A stretch of 64,000 nucleotides of DNA from Erythroxylum novogranatense (taxonomy: Eukaryota > Streptophyta > Magnoliopsida > Malpighiales > Erythroxylaceae), in contig CM057226.1 of assembly GCA_029891385.1 (NCBI GenBank), positions 12,269,225-12,333,224 on the forward strand, in the 5' to 3' direction. The notes below the pieces were generated by a model. It ran no database searches. It had not been told where the DNA came from and worked only from the letters and a program-made list of their open reading frames with translations. This document shows, piece after piece, positions 24,621-36,866 of this stretch (positions are counted from its first letter, which is position 1; each line of letters starts with the position of its first letter). A program made the translations under genes and the position numbers.

Positions 24621-25628
24621 ATTCTAAAAAAACTGGGAATGTTCTGCATCGATTGTGGAGGAGGAATCAGTTGCATGCGCTGCGGGACCATTAGATCTGC
24701 CATTTTTGTTGCTGCGATTTGATGAAGAACAAGAATTCTGGCCACCATTTTTGAGTCGGCATCGGTCCTCCGTGTGACCTTTTTTGTCACAAAATTTGCA
24801 GTGATACTTGAGTGTTCTGCATTCGTCGATCAAGTGTCCCGAACGATTGCAGTGTTCACAGATCTTATCTTTGGAAGGCTTAGAACGACCCTGTACAGCA
24901 ACTGCTATGGAAAAGTTCTCAACTGGTTCGACATAAACTTGTCGTTAAGTCTCTTCCTGCACAAGTAATGAATAGGCATGGCGGACATTGGGCAAGGGAA
25001 CCATCATTAAAATATTAGATCAGACAGCCTTATAAGACTCATGAAGCCCCATCAAAAACTGCATTAATTTATCTTCTTCTCACTGGAGAGTATGTTCACT
25101 GGCTTGATTACATGTTGGAGGAGTTCGGTAAGTGTCCAACTCTTCCCACAAGGACTTAATTTTGTTGTAATAAACGGGTATAGTCATGGTACCTTGAGAC
25201 ATCGTCGCTATCAATTTCTGGATCTGGAAGATAGCTGGCGCGTTCTTTTGTGAGTATGGATCTCTCAAATCCTCCCACACTTGTTGGGTCGTTTTTGCAT
25301 GAACAATCCCGAAGGCGATATCTGGCTCAACGGAATGTGTAAGCCATGAAAGGATCATGCTATTGCACTGATTCCATAGCTCGAAATTTGGTGATGTTGG
25401 CGACGGCATTTGGAAAGATCCGTCTATGAAGCCGATTTTTCTTTTTGCTGTCAAGACATGGATCATTGATTTGCTCCAGAATGGATAGTTGGAACCATTC
25501 AATTTGACAGGAACAATCATATGACCCGGTTGCTCAGAGTGATGTAAGTAATATGGATGTGATGGGTCCATGGCGAAGACCTTTGACGTCTCGCCAGTTT
25601 TCCCATAATTAAGAGTGTCGTTGGCCAT
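24621..25628 (-). pseudogene. Copia gag with two CCHC zinc knuckles
   Basis: The start is ATG at 25628, 73 bp after the PBS. The first 182 residues read GSNYPFWSKSM, WEDLRDPYSQ and the capsid-like helical region (UBN2 type). A TGA stop follows at about 25079-25077. The frame then continues, with one shift near 25000, to two nucleic-acid-binding knuckles, CEHCNRSGHLIDEC and CKFCDKKGHTEDRC (24850-24760), both intact CX2CX4HX4C. Gag would form the particle and bind element RNA in the cytoplasm. Confidence 0.88.
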
Positions 25629-25700
25629 GGCTGATGATGATCAACGAAAGATAATAGGCAGAATCAAGAAGAAGGCTTTATGCAGAACACCAAGATCGGT

Positions 25701-25712
25701 GCTCTGATACCA
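25701..25712 (-). other. Primer-binding site (initiator tRNA-Met)
   Basis: The minus strand reads TGGTATCAGAGC directly after the 5' LTR, the classic match to the 3' end of plant initiator tRNA-Met. Confidence 0.93.
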
Positions 25713-25906
25713 TCTAAAATAAAGAAGAGAAAGAATTCGGTGATAAAGGCATAGCCTTCTTCTATGTTAAAGTCACGTATAAATACAAAATACAAATCTT
25801 ATCATTTCCTAAAATAAAGGCTAATTACTGCTTATTTACATGTAAAGCAAATCATCTAAATATGACAAAGAAAATTACAAACTAATTACGTATATTTTCC
25901 TTAATA
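25713..25906 (-). repeat. 5' LTR of the minus-strand copia element
   Basis: The partner of 21066-21259. It lies 865 bp upstream of the TDT-like start codon and points away from it. Confidence 0.93.
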
Positions 25907-25911
25907 CAATT

Positions 25912-26690
25912 AGATTGTACAAATCTGACTTAGATATCTCAAATGATGATAAACACAAAAGTTGAACCTGAAATTGAAGATGTTTAGTTTAAAAAAAGTT
26001 ACTTTTGTGACAAGCAACTCAAAGTAAGTTTATTCCATTAAAAATAAACTTTGATTTTCTTTCACACACTTGTTAAACTTTTTATCTCAATGAAAATGAG
26101 ATTCAAAAAGATTGTTTGACTAATACGTGGATATAATAATGAAGCATCATCGGATTGCCGCCTTCGAATATTAATGTCCAATTAGAGTCTCTTGGGTGGC
26201 AACATAATCTCGATAATTGATTGTTAATTAGGGACACGTAATTGAGATCAATCAGCTAATTAATTCATAAGATAAATGATCCAATGCATGACTCAGCTTC
26301 TTGTGTATCCATAAAAGCACAAATATGTATATCTCCACTTTCTTTGGTTATACATTGGATTGGAGATTCAACAATGGAAGGGGCCATCACCATCTTAGTA
26401 CAAGAGAATATTATCAATCTGTTAAAGTAGTGGATATGCAGTGTCCATCTGGCTACATTTCTTGGGTTATTCGCCTGAACCACACGAAAGCTTCTAAAAA
26501 TGCAAAATATTAAATAAATAAACGCCTTATAAATGCTTATTTGCATACGTTTTCTCATAATTTGCATACGTATAGAACATTGAAATAATGAAACCTATGG
26601 TTGATTGTAAGTAATTATTGACAACAAAACAAAAGGAGTAATAGCTATCAATGAACCAGTGACTGAAGGTATCCTGTTCTTCATTCAAAT
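25912..26690. other. Upstream region of the TDT-like gene, no gene seen
   Basis: AT-rich. The ORFs 26265-26567 (minus) and 26301-26513 (plus) overlap and have no domain. It probably holds the promoter of the gene at 26771. Confidence 0.45.
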
Positions 26691-26695
26691 CCAAG

Positions 26696-26709
26696 ATATA
26701 TATATAACG
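26696..26709 (+). promoter_or_regulatory. Candidate TATA box of the TDT-like gene
   Basis: A TATATATATAA run lies about 65-75 bp before the ATG, the right distance for a short 5' UTR. Position and sequence are the only evidence. Confidence 0.5.
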
Positions 26710-26770
26710 AAAGCCACCTTCCGGCCTTCTTCACGTCTGAATATTCAAATTCTCATATAAATCATCCAGA

Positions 26771-29056
26771 ATGCAGAACGATCAGTCCTCCAATCCCATC
26801 TCCGACAACCCGAGAACTCCTCTATTGCCAGTACGAGTTCAAAACCAGTGGTCCTTGGGTACACAATCATGTCTAGCCTCTTGGTTAACGTTGAAGAATG
26901 TGTATATTCTGCTAGGACCCCTTTCGAGCATCATTGTTTGCCTTCTTGTGAAGCTAGATGCTCCGGTTTCGAGTCGTAACATGTTGGCTGTTCTTGCATG
27001 GGTGTTTTCATGGTGGCTTACTGAGGCTGTGCCTGCTCCTATCACGTCCATGGCTCCTCTGTTCCTGTTTCCTCTTTTTGGGATTTGCTCTTCTGATTCT
27101 GTTGCAAAATCTTATATGGATGACGTGATTGCTCTTGTTCTTGGGAGTTTCATACTTGCTCTTGCTGTTGAACACTATAACATTCACAGAAGATTGGCCT
27201 TAAATGTGAGTACATCATATTAACAGTGTTTCTCTTTTTCTCCAACAAATTCGTAGAATCTCATGGCAATCCAGTGTATTTGACATGGGAAGTCCTCTCA
27301 GTTCCTCTTCTTTCAGTATATATACTTGTTTTGGTAGCTTTTGTTCGTAGTTCATTCAAAGACATATGTGTAGTTGAGTCATCGGAATGGAAGAGTTCTA
27401 TTTATCTCCTTCCCATAATTTTCTGGACCATTACCTATTTTCAGACAGCAATTTTGTCGTTGTCCCATGTTCGTTTTTAACTTAGAATCATAAATTTTTT
27501 ATTTCTTGCACTAAGCTCAGTGGACCACAAACAGGTAACGTTGCTGTTTTGTGGAGATCCACTCAATCCCCCACTCCTCCTTCTGGGGATATGTGCCACC
27601 ACAGCATTTGTCAGCATGTGGATGCACAACGTGGCGACGACGGTGATGATGATGCCGGTTGCCACCGGAATCCTGCAGCGACTCCCGGTGGATTCAACTC
27701 AATCTGACACGGTAATCAGCAAGTTCTGCAAGGCCGTGGTGCTTGGAGTTATATACTCTGCAGCCATAGGAGGGATGAGCACACTGACTGGAACTGGCGT
27801 GAATCTAATACTGGTGGGCATGTGGAAGAGCTATTTTCCTCAGGCAGATCCAATTAGCTTCAGTACTTGGTCCTTCTTTGCTTTGCCTCTGGCTTTGGTG
27901 ATTTTCTTTGCTTTGTGGGGTATTCTTTGCTTGATTTATTGCTCTAGGGGCTCGGGACAAGTCCTTTCTGCTTATCTTGACAAATCCCACCTCAGAAGAG
28001 AGCTTGACATGTTGGGTAAGGCACTAAATCTTGATTAGTTGTGGATTTGGATTCTATCTGCCTTGTCTTTTGTCCATTTCGCAGATAATTTTTGTGTTTG
28101 ATGTGTGAACAGGTCCAATGGCTTTTGCTGAGAAGATGATTTTAGCTGTATTTGGGGTGGGTGGCTTAAGTACTACATTGCTTGAAAACTGTCATTAATT
28201 ACGCTCCCTATGAGCTGGATTTTGATAGAAAAATGTTAATGCAGATGCTAATTGTTCTGTGGATGACAAGAAGCATAACAGATGACATCCCTGGTTGGGG
28301 AGCTCTGTTTCATGGCCGAGCCGGTGATGGAACTGTTAGTGTGAGTATTGGGATTCTCCAGATTTCCATTTCCATTAAAACGATAATCAGAACTGAAATA
28401 TCTTCTGGTTTATAGGTTGTTATGGCAACTTTGTTGTTCATAATTCCAAACAAGAAGCAAACGGGAGAGAAATTGATGGACTGGAACAAGTGCAAGAAGC
28501 TACCATGGAACATAATATTGCTGCTAGGTGCAGGTTTTGCCATTGCTGATGGAGTCAGATCCAGTGGCCTAGCTGACGTACTATCGAAAGCATTGGACTT
28601 CTTGGAGCAGGCACCGTACTGGGCCATTGCACCTATGGTTGGCCTCATAAGTGCAAGCATCACCGAATTCATCACATCAAACAACGCCACCACAACCCTT
28701 TTGATCCCTCTACTCATCCAAATAGCCAAGACCATGAATCTCCACCCACTGCTCCTTATGGTCCCTGGAGCAATTGGGGCACAACTAGCATTCTTGCTCC
28801 CCACTGGAACGCCTTCAAACATTGTTGGATTCGGCACAGGCTATATTGAGATAATAGACATGATCAAGACAGGACTTCCTCTGAAGATCTCTGCCATTGT
28901 TGCTCTGTCTGTCCTAATGCCTACGCTAGGTAAATTAATCAATCAGCCCTCTATTCCTTTCCTTTTATTGATTTTATACTTAAAAAAGACTTTGGTTTGT
29001 GCTCATGTATCAATGCAGGAGCCTATGTTTTTGTGTCAAATCTAGTAGTCCAATAG
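26771..29056 (+). CDS. TDT: Tonoplast dicarboxylate transporter-like (SLC13/DASS), six exons
   Basis: Exons: 26771-27205, 27535-28015, 28113-28156, 28245-28340, 28416-28929, 29019-29056; all introns are GT...AG and phases agree. Total 1608 bp, 535 residues; Arabidopsis TDT is about the same length. Landmarks are [118 protein letters not shown] and a short AYVF... tail. It has many hydrophobic segments, as expected for a 10-12-helix carrier. The two Asn-Ala/Thr loops (HNVATT, NNATTT) match DASS substrate/cation sites. Arabidopsis TDT moves malate and related dicarboxylates across the vacuolar membrane; the same role is inferred. No break was found. Intron 1 contains an ORF (27226-27480) that is not a gene. 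Confidence 0.95.
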
Positions 29057-29203
29057 CCGCCAATTGCTGTCTGGGTAGATTACAATCTGTGCATAGCCCT
29101 AAATGCACAGCAGAAACAGAGTTCTTGAACATATAACTTTCCTCTGTTTTTCTGGCTTTCACTGGAACTCAAAACCCAGTTCGTTTCCATGGGCATAAAG
29201 GGT

Positions 29204-29488
29204 CTGTGCACTTCGAGCTAAAGCTCATCCGCAATGCAATTCTCTCTGTTTGTCATTGCATTTCAAACATCATTGTATACAATGTTAAATTTTAGCTTAC
29301 GAGTATTTGGAGTCTTATTGTAGGAAATAAGAAATATATATCAGAAACGTGTATCTTAAGAAAATAGTGGAGGTATGTGCAATTTCAGCTAAAGCTTATC
29401 GGCCATGCAATTTCTTCTGCTTGTCGTTGCTTTTCAAACATTATTGTACACAATGTTAAATCTTAGCACACGAGTGTTTGGCAATCTT
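29204..29488 (+). repeat. Direct duplication of ~114 bp downstream of the transporter gene
   Basis: 29204-29317 and 29375-29488 share the order 'agctaaagct', 'atgcaatt', 'ttgtcattgc' or 'ttgtcgttgc', 'caatgttaaat', 'acgagt.tttgg', with about one difference in six by eye. Nothing coding was seen. It may be a local tandem duplication in the 3' flank. Confidence 0.75.
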
Positions 29489-29817
29489 AAATCTTAAAGA
29501 GATGCTGAGATCCATGAGATGTTAAGAGATATATCGTAACTATTAGTTTTAAAAAAAAAAACAGCAATATTATTATTAAAAAAACTAGCACAAAACAAAG
29601 AAAGAGAAAGAGGATAAATCTAACCTTCAGCCAATAAGCTCCCCTTCAAAATTAGTAGAAATACCATAATCAAAAGATAAAACTTCATTTAGCCAACTAG
29701 GAGGACTAGATCAAGAAACATAGAGCCACCCTAGCAATGCAATGAGCTGCTTTATTAGTATCCCTATACGTCCATGTAAAGGACAGACATAAAATGATTT
29801 TTAAAATCAATACAATC

Positions 29818-30339
29818 TCACACAATAAGCCTTAATTTTGTGTCTGAAAATGAAGTTTTCAAAAATGGACAAAAAAAGTTTATAACAATCCATTTAAACC
29901 TCATCATGCCCTTATCTTTAAGCCAAGATAAAGCTTCCTCCATAATAATCAAATTAGAAAAAGCTTCAATAAAGTTACCATTTTCATCCCGTAAAATAGC
30001 AGCCAAACCTATGTTTGATGTTTCCGAGAAAATTGCAGCGTCAACATTACATTTCAACCAAGATGGGGTTGGTTTCTTCCATTTTCGTTGAGGTGGGACA
30101 GCAGGAGCATTAGATGAAACTTTCCCCAAGGCAACATAAGCTTGGTTCCAAGAGGTAATATAGTAATCTGCCAAAGAAATCACATTAGTGCAAGAAACAT
30201 ATTTTTGTTGCCAAATAAAAATATTTCTATGGTACCATAAGTTCCATAAGATTGTCCCCATTTTCTGCATGTTTAACTTATTTGGATCCTTAAGAATGTC
30301 CCAAATGATATCCATTGCATGAGCATCAGCAAAGTTCAT
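29818..30339 (-). pseudogene. LINE RNase H-like C-terminal domain
   Basis: 173 residues: after a linker (WNLWYHRNIFIW) comes WLKCNVDAAIF, AAILRDENG and an EAFSN-type stretch. The later catalytic acidic positions (the AE...AL helix region) are only partly recognisable, and the C-terminus is degenerate. It belongs to the LINE at 29545-36650, directly after its zinc-binding domain. Confidence 0.75.
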
Positions 30340-31777
30340 GCCTTTAACATGCCAAATGTTTCAGCAAAAACACAATTGAATAACACATGGTTTTCATCTT
30401 CCCCAAGCCCACATTTCGGGCATTGTGTATCAATAGGAACACCCCTTGCAGCAAGTTGTGTTTTACATGGCAAAAAATTCCTCAACACTCGCTAGGAAAA
30501 AATCTTTAATTTTAGGACGGAGTGAACTATTCCAAAGACGATTTAAATCCCCTTCAACAAAAAAATCACGAATATTTGAGAATTTTTCAATAGTAATTTT
30601 ATACCTCGTCTTCACCAAATAAACTTAATTTTTTGTTAAATGCCAAATAAGCTTATCGAAAGGTCTTCTACTACTCACCAGGATACTCAATATTCAAGTT
30701 GCATCCAACGGTGCAAAAATTCCATTAATTAAATTCATATCCCAAGTTTGTCCATTATCCGAAAGAAGCTCACTAACTCACATGTTCTCCAAACCATCAA
30801 GAGGGGTCGAAATGATAAAGAAATTGTCATTATCATTCAGCCATAAGTCTTCAAAAATTCTAATCCTTTCACCATTTCCCATTCTCTACTGAATACCTTC
30901 AGTAAACAACTATTTTGCACGACAAATACTCTTCCAAACAAAGCTTGGGTGAGACCTTTCATAAGCTTTTAAAAAATCCTCAAGAAAATAGTCAGATTTG
31001 TAAATACGACTTGGAAGAGATTCTTGGTAATTAATAAAACGTCAGCCTTGTTTGCAAAGAAGTGTTAAATTGAAGTAGTGAAGATTTCGAAAGCCTAAAC
31101 CTCCAAATTTCTTTGGGACACACAACATATTCCAATTAGTCCAATGAATAGACATATTACCATCCTTTGATTCCTACCAGAAAGAATTCATCATCCGCTG
31201 TAATTCATCACAAAGAAACTGTGGAATCATGAAAACACTCATGCAGTATAAGGGAATAGCTTAAAAAAATGTTTTAATAATAACTTCTTTGCCCACTCTT
31301 GAAAAAAAATTATTCTTCCAACTAAGTAACCGTCTATGAATGCGGTCTTTAATAAATGAGAAAACATGCTTTTTATTTCTCCCAATTAAAGAGGGCAAGC
31401 CCAAATATTTTCCATGATCAATAGGAGTTTCCACTCCAAGTGTAACACCCCACACCCGCAGGATCCGAACCCGACATTCACAGTGATATCCGGGTCCGTG
31501 CCCCGCGAGAATGGCGTGCTAACCACTCGATCGTAAATCGGTACATTACTTTTAAATAACAAATGCGCGAAGTCTATCCAATTGGGTACAAACATTTTCA
31601 ATAGCCATCGAGATCAATCTTACGAATACAAATAACCATTTTAGTACAAAAGTCAAGACATGCAATGCGCATACCTTAACCGATCCCGACTTCCGACCTT
31701 CACTTGAATCCTGCGAACATACTCCGTTTTGCTAACGGGTACTCTTCGATTTCTGAAAAATAAGTTGCAATGTTGGG

Positions 31778-31793
31778 TGAGTTTGCGAACTCA
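31778..31793 (-). other. LTR hairpin, copy 3
   Basis: TGAGTT (31778-31783) pairs with AACTCA (31788-31793) around a four-base loop. Relative to copies 1 and 2, both arms have changed C to T and G to A in step. On the sense strand CAC precedes it and CCC follows. Confidence 0.65.
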
Positions 31794-33699
31794 GTGAGAA
31801 ACCATCATCGATGGTTCACTCAAATCATGCATTACACAAATTGCGTATATGCAACACGATAATATTAATTAATGTATTATATAACGATTTACGATGGTCT
31901 ATAACGATTCTGACGATATCTGATGTCGATAACACTAATACTGATGGCGTAGAACCGTTTACGTAACGATTATACGATGAGTCTATATCGATTATCTGAT
32001 ATCGGTAACAATATTACAATAGCATAATGCGATTCACGATATCACATCACAATTTCTGATAAATCATGGCATCACTCGATTCAATAATCATCACACAATT
32101 TGGCGATTCAATCAATCATGTATATGATGCATATGAGACTATTTCCGGTTATTGATGTTGTGCTCAAGTGCTCAACATCGAAGCGATGGATCATGCATTT
32201 ATGCATATCATGCGTCTAACATATCTCATTAATATCTGATCAACGATATTATATACAATTTACAAGAGCACTAACACTTATCGGTATTATATTAAATCAT
32301 GTCACAATTCGGTCATTCATTCACAATAATTTACAATTGTGATTCTGATCATTCACATGAGTCACATCTGATCATTTCGGGCATTGATGCGAAGATGCAA
32401 TGCACGTGCGACTCTTTTCTAGTTATTCAGTGTTGTGCCCAAGTGCTCAGTCAGTGATCAGTTGGACGCGTCAGGGATTTCTCCCCGGGCTAAGCCCGGT
32501 CGAAGATGCTTAGGGATAAATCCCCTCAGGCTCGAGGCCCGATCGGTAATAATGATGATCGATGGGGACGAGTCGAGATTTCTCCCCCTGCTAAGCCTTG
32601 ACGATCGATGTTCGAGCTCTAGGCTCTTTTCGGTGAGATTAGCAACTTGGGTCACGATCCTTTATCTCGATCATGCATTTATGCATGCAATGCGATGTTC
32701 AATAAATTGAGATTGATGGCAGTATTGAAGAGCTCAAGATATGGCTATAAAAGCCGGTAGTGTATTTCTCAAGAATACATCTGAAATTGAGATTGATGAT
32801 TGATAATTCTGATGTATAGCTATAAAGCCCGATGTAACGAGACTCGATGATTGATAATTCGATCCAATACAAGAAACACATACAATGCGATCGTACTCCT
32901 TTCCAAAGAGTCATGCGATCATACAAATGCAATTCACATTGTTCGATTCTATCTGAAGAAGAGCATGCAACTCGGTCATATACATTTCAATAATAATAAA
33001 GTCTAATGCAATCACATATAATTCAATAATCATGTACTTCACGTTATCAAGTAATTTCTGATGAACATTTAGACACTCAAGAATTTGAGAAACCAACTAG
33101 GTTACTCACCAGTAACTCCGAAGCTCTCGCACGAAGTCCAAAGAATGCCCGTGGAACGACGATCCAACGGTGCCTTTATAACGATCAAGATGCAGATCCA
33201 TTATAAAATCGCTCAATTAAGCAAAGACAATAATGCATATGTCTCTATGAAATTATGTCCAATGCATGATCACGATTTTCGGTGCTAAAACCCCATTTCG
33301 ATATCCTATGATCGATCTCAACTCTTCACTCAATTGGATCAATCTCGATTTAGTTCAATCCTCGATTCGATTCAATTTTCTCAATTCATACTTCCTATAA
33401 CAATTTCCTATCCATTGGTCAAATTATACGTTGAAAACTCAATTAGAACTCCAATTGTCTCAATTCAATATTTTGGTCACACTATTAACCATAATTGACC
33501 TTAATCTCTACGAATCAGTACCATCATAATTAAATTCTAATTCTCATAATTATTCTCAATCGTAGACCTCTTTCCCTAGTTCGCAACGAATCTGGAATCA
33601 CTTCAATTGGAGGTCTATACCAAAAGTTATGCCCAATAAACCATAATTAAACAAATGAAACAGTTCCCGTCGTTGCGACCTTGCGGCCTTCGCCGCGCC

Positions 33700-33900
33700 A
33701 CAAACAGGTCCCTCGCCGCGGCGTGTAACACGCTCGCCGCGGCGAACGCCTCACGCCAGCTCGTCGCGGGGTGAAGTGGGCTCGTCGCGGCGTCAACCAA
33801 ATGACGCTCGCTGCGACGTTCCCTTCTCCCTCGCCGTGGCGTGAAACCCTTTTGCCCGCGCTGAAATAATAATCCTTTCGCCGCGGCGAGGCCTCAGAAC
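33700..33900. repeat. Cluster of CGCCGCGGCG-type palindromes
   Basis: About eight copies of CGCCGCGGCG, CGTCGCGGCG, CGCTGCGACG or CGCCGTGGCG occur at roughly 20-30-bp intervals. It is a sharply GC-rich island in an AT-rich LTR. The ORF across it (TPRRA repeats) is a by-product. Confidence 0.85.
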
Positions 33901-34310
33901 GCGCCATGACGCGCGAGTCGCAGGTCGTCTTCTCCGATCGGTTTCCGTCCAGTTTTCTCTCTAAAAACTCCCATTAACTCTCCCAACTACTCAATCAACC
34001 ATAATAAATGCCATAGAAACTATCAATAGCAACATTAAAACCAGTAAAACTTACCAATCACTCTCAGATCCGAAAATCTCAAGAAATCATCGTAAACCCT
34101 AATCTTTCTCAAATCAACGATTTTCCACTCTACAACTCCTCAATCCTTCATCAAACACAATGAACCAATTAGTCTTGCACAATAAGGAGAACACCATAAG
34201 GAGAAATCAAGAAATCCTCACCGATGAGAGGAATCGCAAGTCACCGTGGGAGGAGGAGAAGAGAAACTCGCAATTGCCTTCGAAAATTTTCCCCAATTTC
34301 AAGTCTCTGC

Positions 34311-34320
34311 TATATATATA
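34311..34320 (-). promoter_or_regulatory. LTR TATA box
   Basis: TATATATATA lies about 480 bp from the LTR start on the minus strand. It is followed downstream by purine/pyrimidine-rich leader sequence like that of the other LTRs. Confidence 0.5.
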
Positions 34321-36866
34321 GCTATAGGTCTTCTAATCACCCAAATTTGGTCTCAAATTTTCAATGGCTCCAACTATAATTCATCTAACAAGAAACTCTA
34401 ATTTTCCATTGTCATTGAGCAGTTCTTTCGGTAATATTCATCAATCATCGATCACCCAAATATTTTCCGGTCCGGGCATTCTCACCCGAAATTTCCGAAA
34501 ATTTCCTATAAGCTACTATAAAATACCAGTCACTCATAAACTATTCTAAATCGGTCAATTGATCCCAATTACTCTAATTTTCTCAATTAATCACGATTTA
34601 AGCGGTCCAATCAATTCGATCGGCCCAATTCACAATTAAATCTTGAAAATCATGAACGATGTACCAATGAACATATGCATATGCAGAGACCGGTTCTTCT
34701 ATAATTAGAGGCCGATAACATGTTCATCGAGAATACTGAGAAGGCCTATCGATCGGTCTCATAATTACCCTAATACCCTTGCTAACAGTAACGGGATGTT
34801 ACACCAAGCTTCCTCTTAATATTAGTCCGAACATCAGGCTTCGTATTTGAGCTGAAAAAAATCCCCAATTTTTGAAAATTAATGGCTTGACTAGAAGCAT
34901 TCTCGTATATATTCAAAATATTTTTCACCACTTGACTCTTCCCTGAAGATGCTCTAAAAAAGAAAAAACTGTCATCAGCAAACAATAAGTGCGACACACT
35001 TGGGCACTCATTTCTAATAATACAGTCATGAAAAGATCCCCTACCTTCTGCTTGTCTGAAGAGAGCCAAAAGACCCTCAACACGTAAAATAAAAAGATAA
35101 GGAGATAGAGGGTCTCCCTGTCTTAACCCTCTACGCAGCAGAATAGTATTCAGCAAATGACCATTTAAGCAAACCGAATAAGCAACAATCTTAACACAAA
35201 GTATAATCCAGTGCACCCATTTTGCATGAAAACACAATTTAATCAAAATGAATTGTAAGTAATTCTAGTCTACCCGATGATAAGCTTTGTTTATATCAAC
35301 TTTAAGGGCATCATCACCAAATTTACCCCTACCTTTGCCCTTCATATAGTGGATAATCTCAAAAGCCACAAGGATATTATCCTAAATAAGTCTACTAGAA
35401 ACAAAAGCTGATGCAAAATAAGTCTACTAGAAACAAAAGCAGATTGCATCAGTGAAATTAATTTAGGTAAAATTAACTTCAAACGGTTAGCCAAAACTTT
35501 TGTGATTATTTTATACAGCACATTACATAAAGCAATAGGGCGTAAATCTTTCAACGAATCGGGTTTATCTTTTTTAGGAATTAAAACAATAATTGAATCA
35601 TTAAGATTAGAAGGAAACCCACCCTAATTAAACCAACTGGTGCATTGATTAAAAACTTCATCTCTAATAATATGCCAACATTTTTAAAAAAAATTCAGAT
35701 TGAGGCCATCTGGTCTAGGAGCTTTTTCAGGGTGCATTTGAAAGACATCTTTCTTAAATTCTTCCAGATGAAAAGGGGTCGTTAAATTCTTCCAGATGAA
35801 AAAGGGTCGTTAAACTAACATTGTCTTCTTCACTTACCAGTTGCTGAATCATGTCAAAATTCTCAAAACAAAAACCTCCAGAAATTCGAGTAAAGATTTT
35901 GAAAATAATCTTGCACTATCGAACTCATTGCTTCATGACTTGTTTGAGAAGTACCCGAATTATCCAAAAGCACAGGAATATGATTTCTGCGTTTCCTATC
36001 CATAATTTGCTTATGAAAATAATGGGTATTAACATCACCAAAATTGAGCCAAAATAATTTGGCTCTTTGCTTTCAGTAAACCGACTCCTGAACAAGGGTA
36101 TTGGTCAAGTCCCTTTTCAACATAGAAACCCGATCATCATCCATACCCTCACTCTTTGCCTTCAACAAATAAGCTATAATTTTTTTTATTTTTTCCTGAA
36201 AATTATTATCCAATCCCTTGTTTCAGGTTTCAAGCCTATTATAACAACTTTTCAATCTTTCCATAATATTTAAGCCCCCTCTAATATGCCAGGATAATTA
36301 AAAAACTTCAAAAAAAATTATTTTCCATGAACTAGCTATATTCAAATTTAAACTTGGCATATATTTTACAAGGCAAATCATGTGAAGCAATAAATTTAAT
36401 AGGAAAGTTACCAGAGTAAGCACTAACTAGATTATAGAGCTTGTGATAGGGAAAAATATTAGTCCATGCCTCATTTGCAAAAAGACAATCTAGACACTCC
36501 ATGATGAAATCCTCAATACCGCAACCCCTTTCCCATGTATAGCCAAAGCCCAAGAGAGGAATATCCTTCAAATTGCAGTCGTCAACACAAGTTCTACATC
36601 CTTCATAGAGATGAGAAGGATAATCAGGCCCACATACTTTTTAAAAATAAGGCAAAACGTATACATCTAATTCATCTTCTCTTATGTGCCATTTGAGATT
36701 AACAAAATACTAAATTTTAATTAATTGTGAGAATTGTTAAAAACAATATTTTATTGGATTATCTTAATATAATTTATTATTAAAATTAGGTGAAATTAAT
36801 CACACAAATTGTATTATATAATTAATAGTTGATTATTATGTATTAAAATAACTCCACAAAAATTTA

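Larger units (their letters stand above)
21066..25906 (-). mobile_element. Complete Ty1/copia retrotransposon, inactivated
   Basis: Length is 4841 bp with two 194-bp LTRs in direct orientation (21066-21259 and 25713-25906) and a perfect 5-bp target duplication CAATT (21061-21065 and 25907-25911). On the minus strand the order is 5' LTR, PBS, gag with two CCHC knuckles, protease, integrase, RT, RNase H, polypurine tract (TTGAGGGGGAG), 3' LTR, the copia order. The LTR copies differ at about 8 of 194 positions by eye, so insertion is fairly recent. Several premature stops inactivate the polyprotein. Size and short LTRs fit the Ale/Retrofit lineage, but I did not place it firmly. Confidence 0.95.
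31441..34803 (-). mobile_element. Solo LTR (gypsy type, 3.36 kb, TGTAACATC family)
   Basis: The plus strand runs from TGTAACACCCCACACCCG to AACGGGATGTTACA. A perfect 5-bp target duplication, CCAAG, flanks it (31436-31440 and 34804-34808), and the LINE reading resumes across it. Orientation is minus by the TATA box at 34311-34320, by the hairpin, and by similarity of its minus-strand start (TGTAACATCCCG) to that of the LTR ending at 62659. No PBS or coding sequence. It holds a cluster of GC palindromes at 33700-33900. Confidence 0.92.
29545..36650 (-). mobile_element. 5'-truncated L1-type LINE, split by a solo LTR
   Basis: On the minus strand, from right to left: an endonuclease C-terminal remnant (36571-36332, GFGYTWERG); RT (from ~35560: [19 protein letters not shown]; 35150: GLRQGDPLSPYLF; 35000: LLFADDS); then the solo LTR 31441-34803 with CCAAG duplications; RT continues (31435-31261: DHGKYLGLP, SWKNNFFS); the RT zinc-binding domain near 30500-30350 (CPKCGLGEDENHVLF); and RNase H to 29818. 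The 3' end is near 29545, where the minus strand reads TTTAATAATAATATTGCTG. Numerous stops and frameshifts. Without the LTR, about 3.7 kb remain. The FADD RT motif is intact, but the element is dead. Confidence 0.9.

Noticed and set aside
27226..27480. 84-residue ORF between transporter exons
   Set aside because: It lies in intron 1; the transporter reading continues across it by splicing from 27205 to 27535.
28310..28837. 175-residue minus-strand ORF
   Set aside because: Antisense shadow of the transporter exon 5.
33647..33907. ORF with TPRRA repeats
   Set aside because: Produced by the GC palindrome cluster in the solo LTR; no start context or domain.
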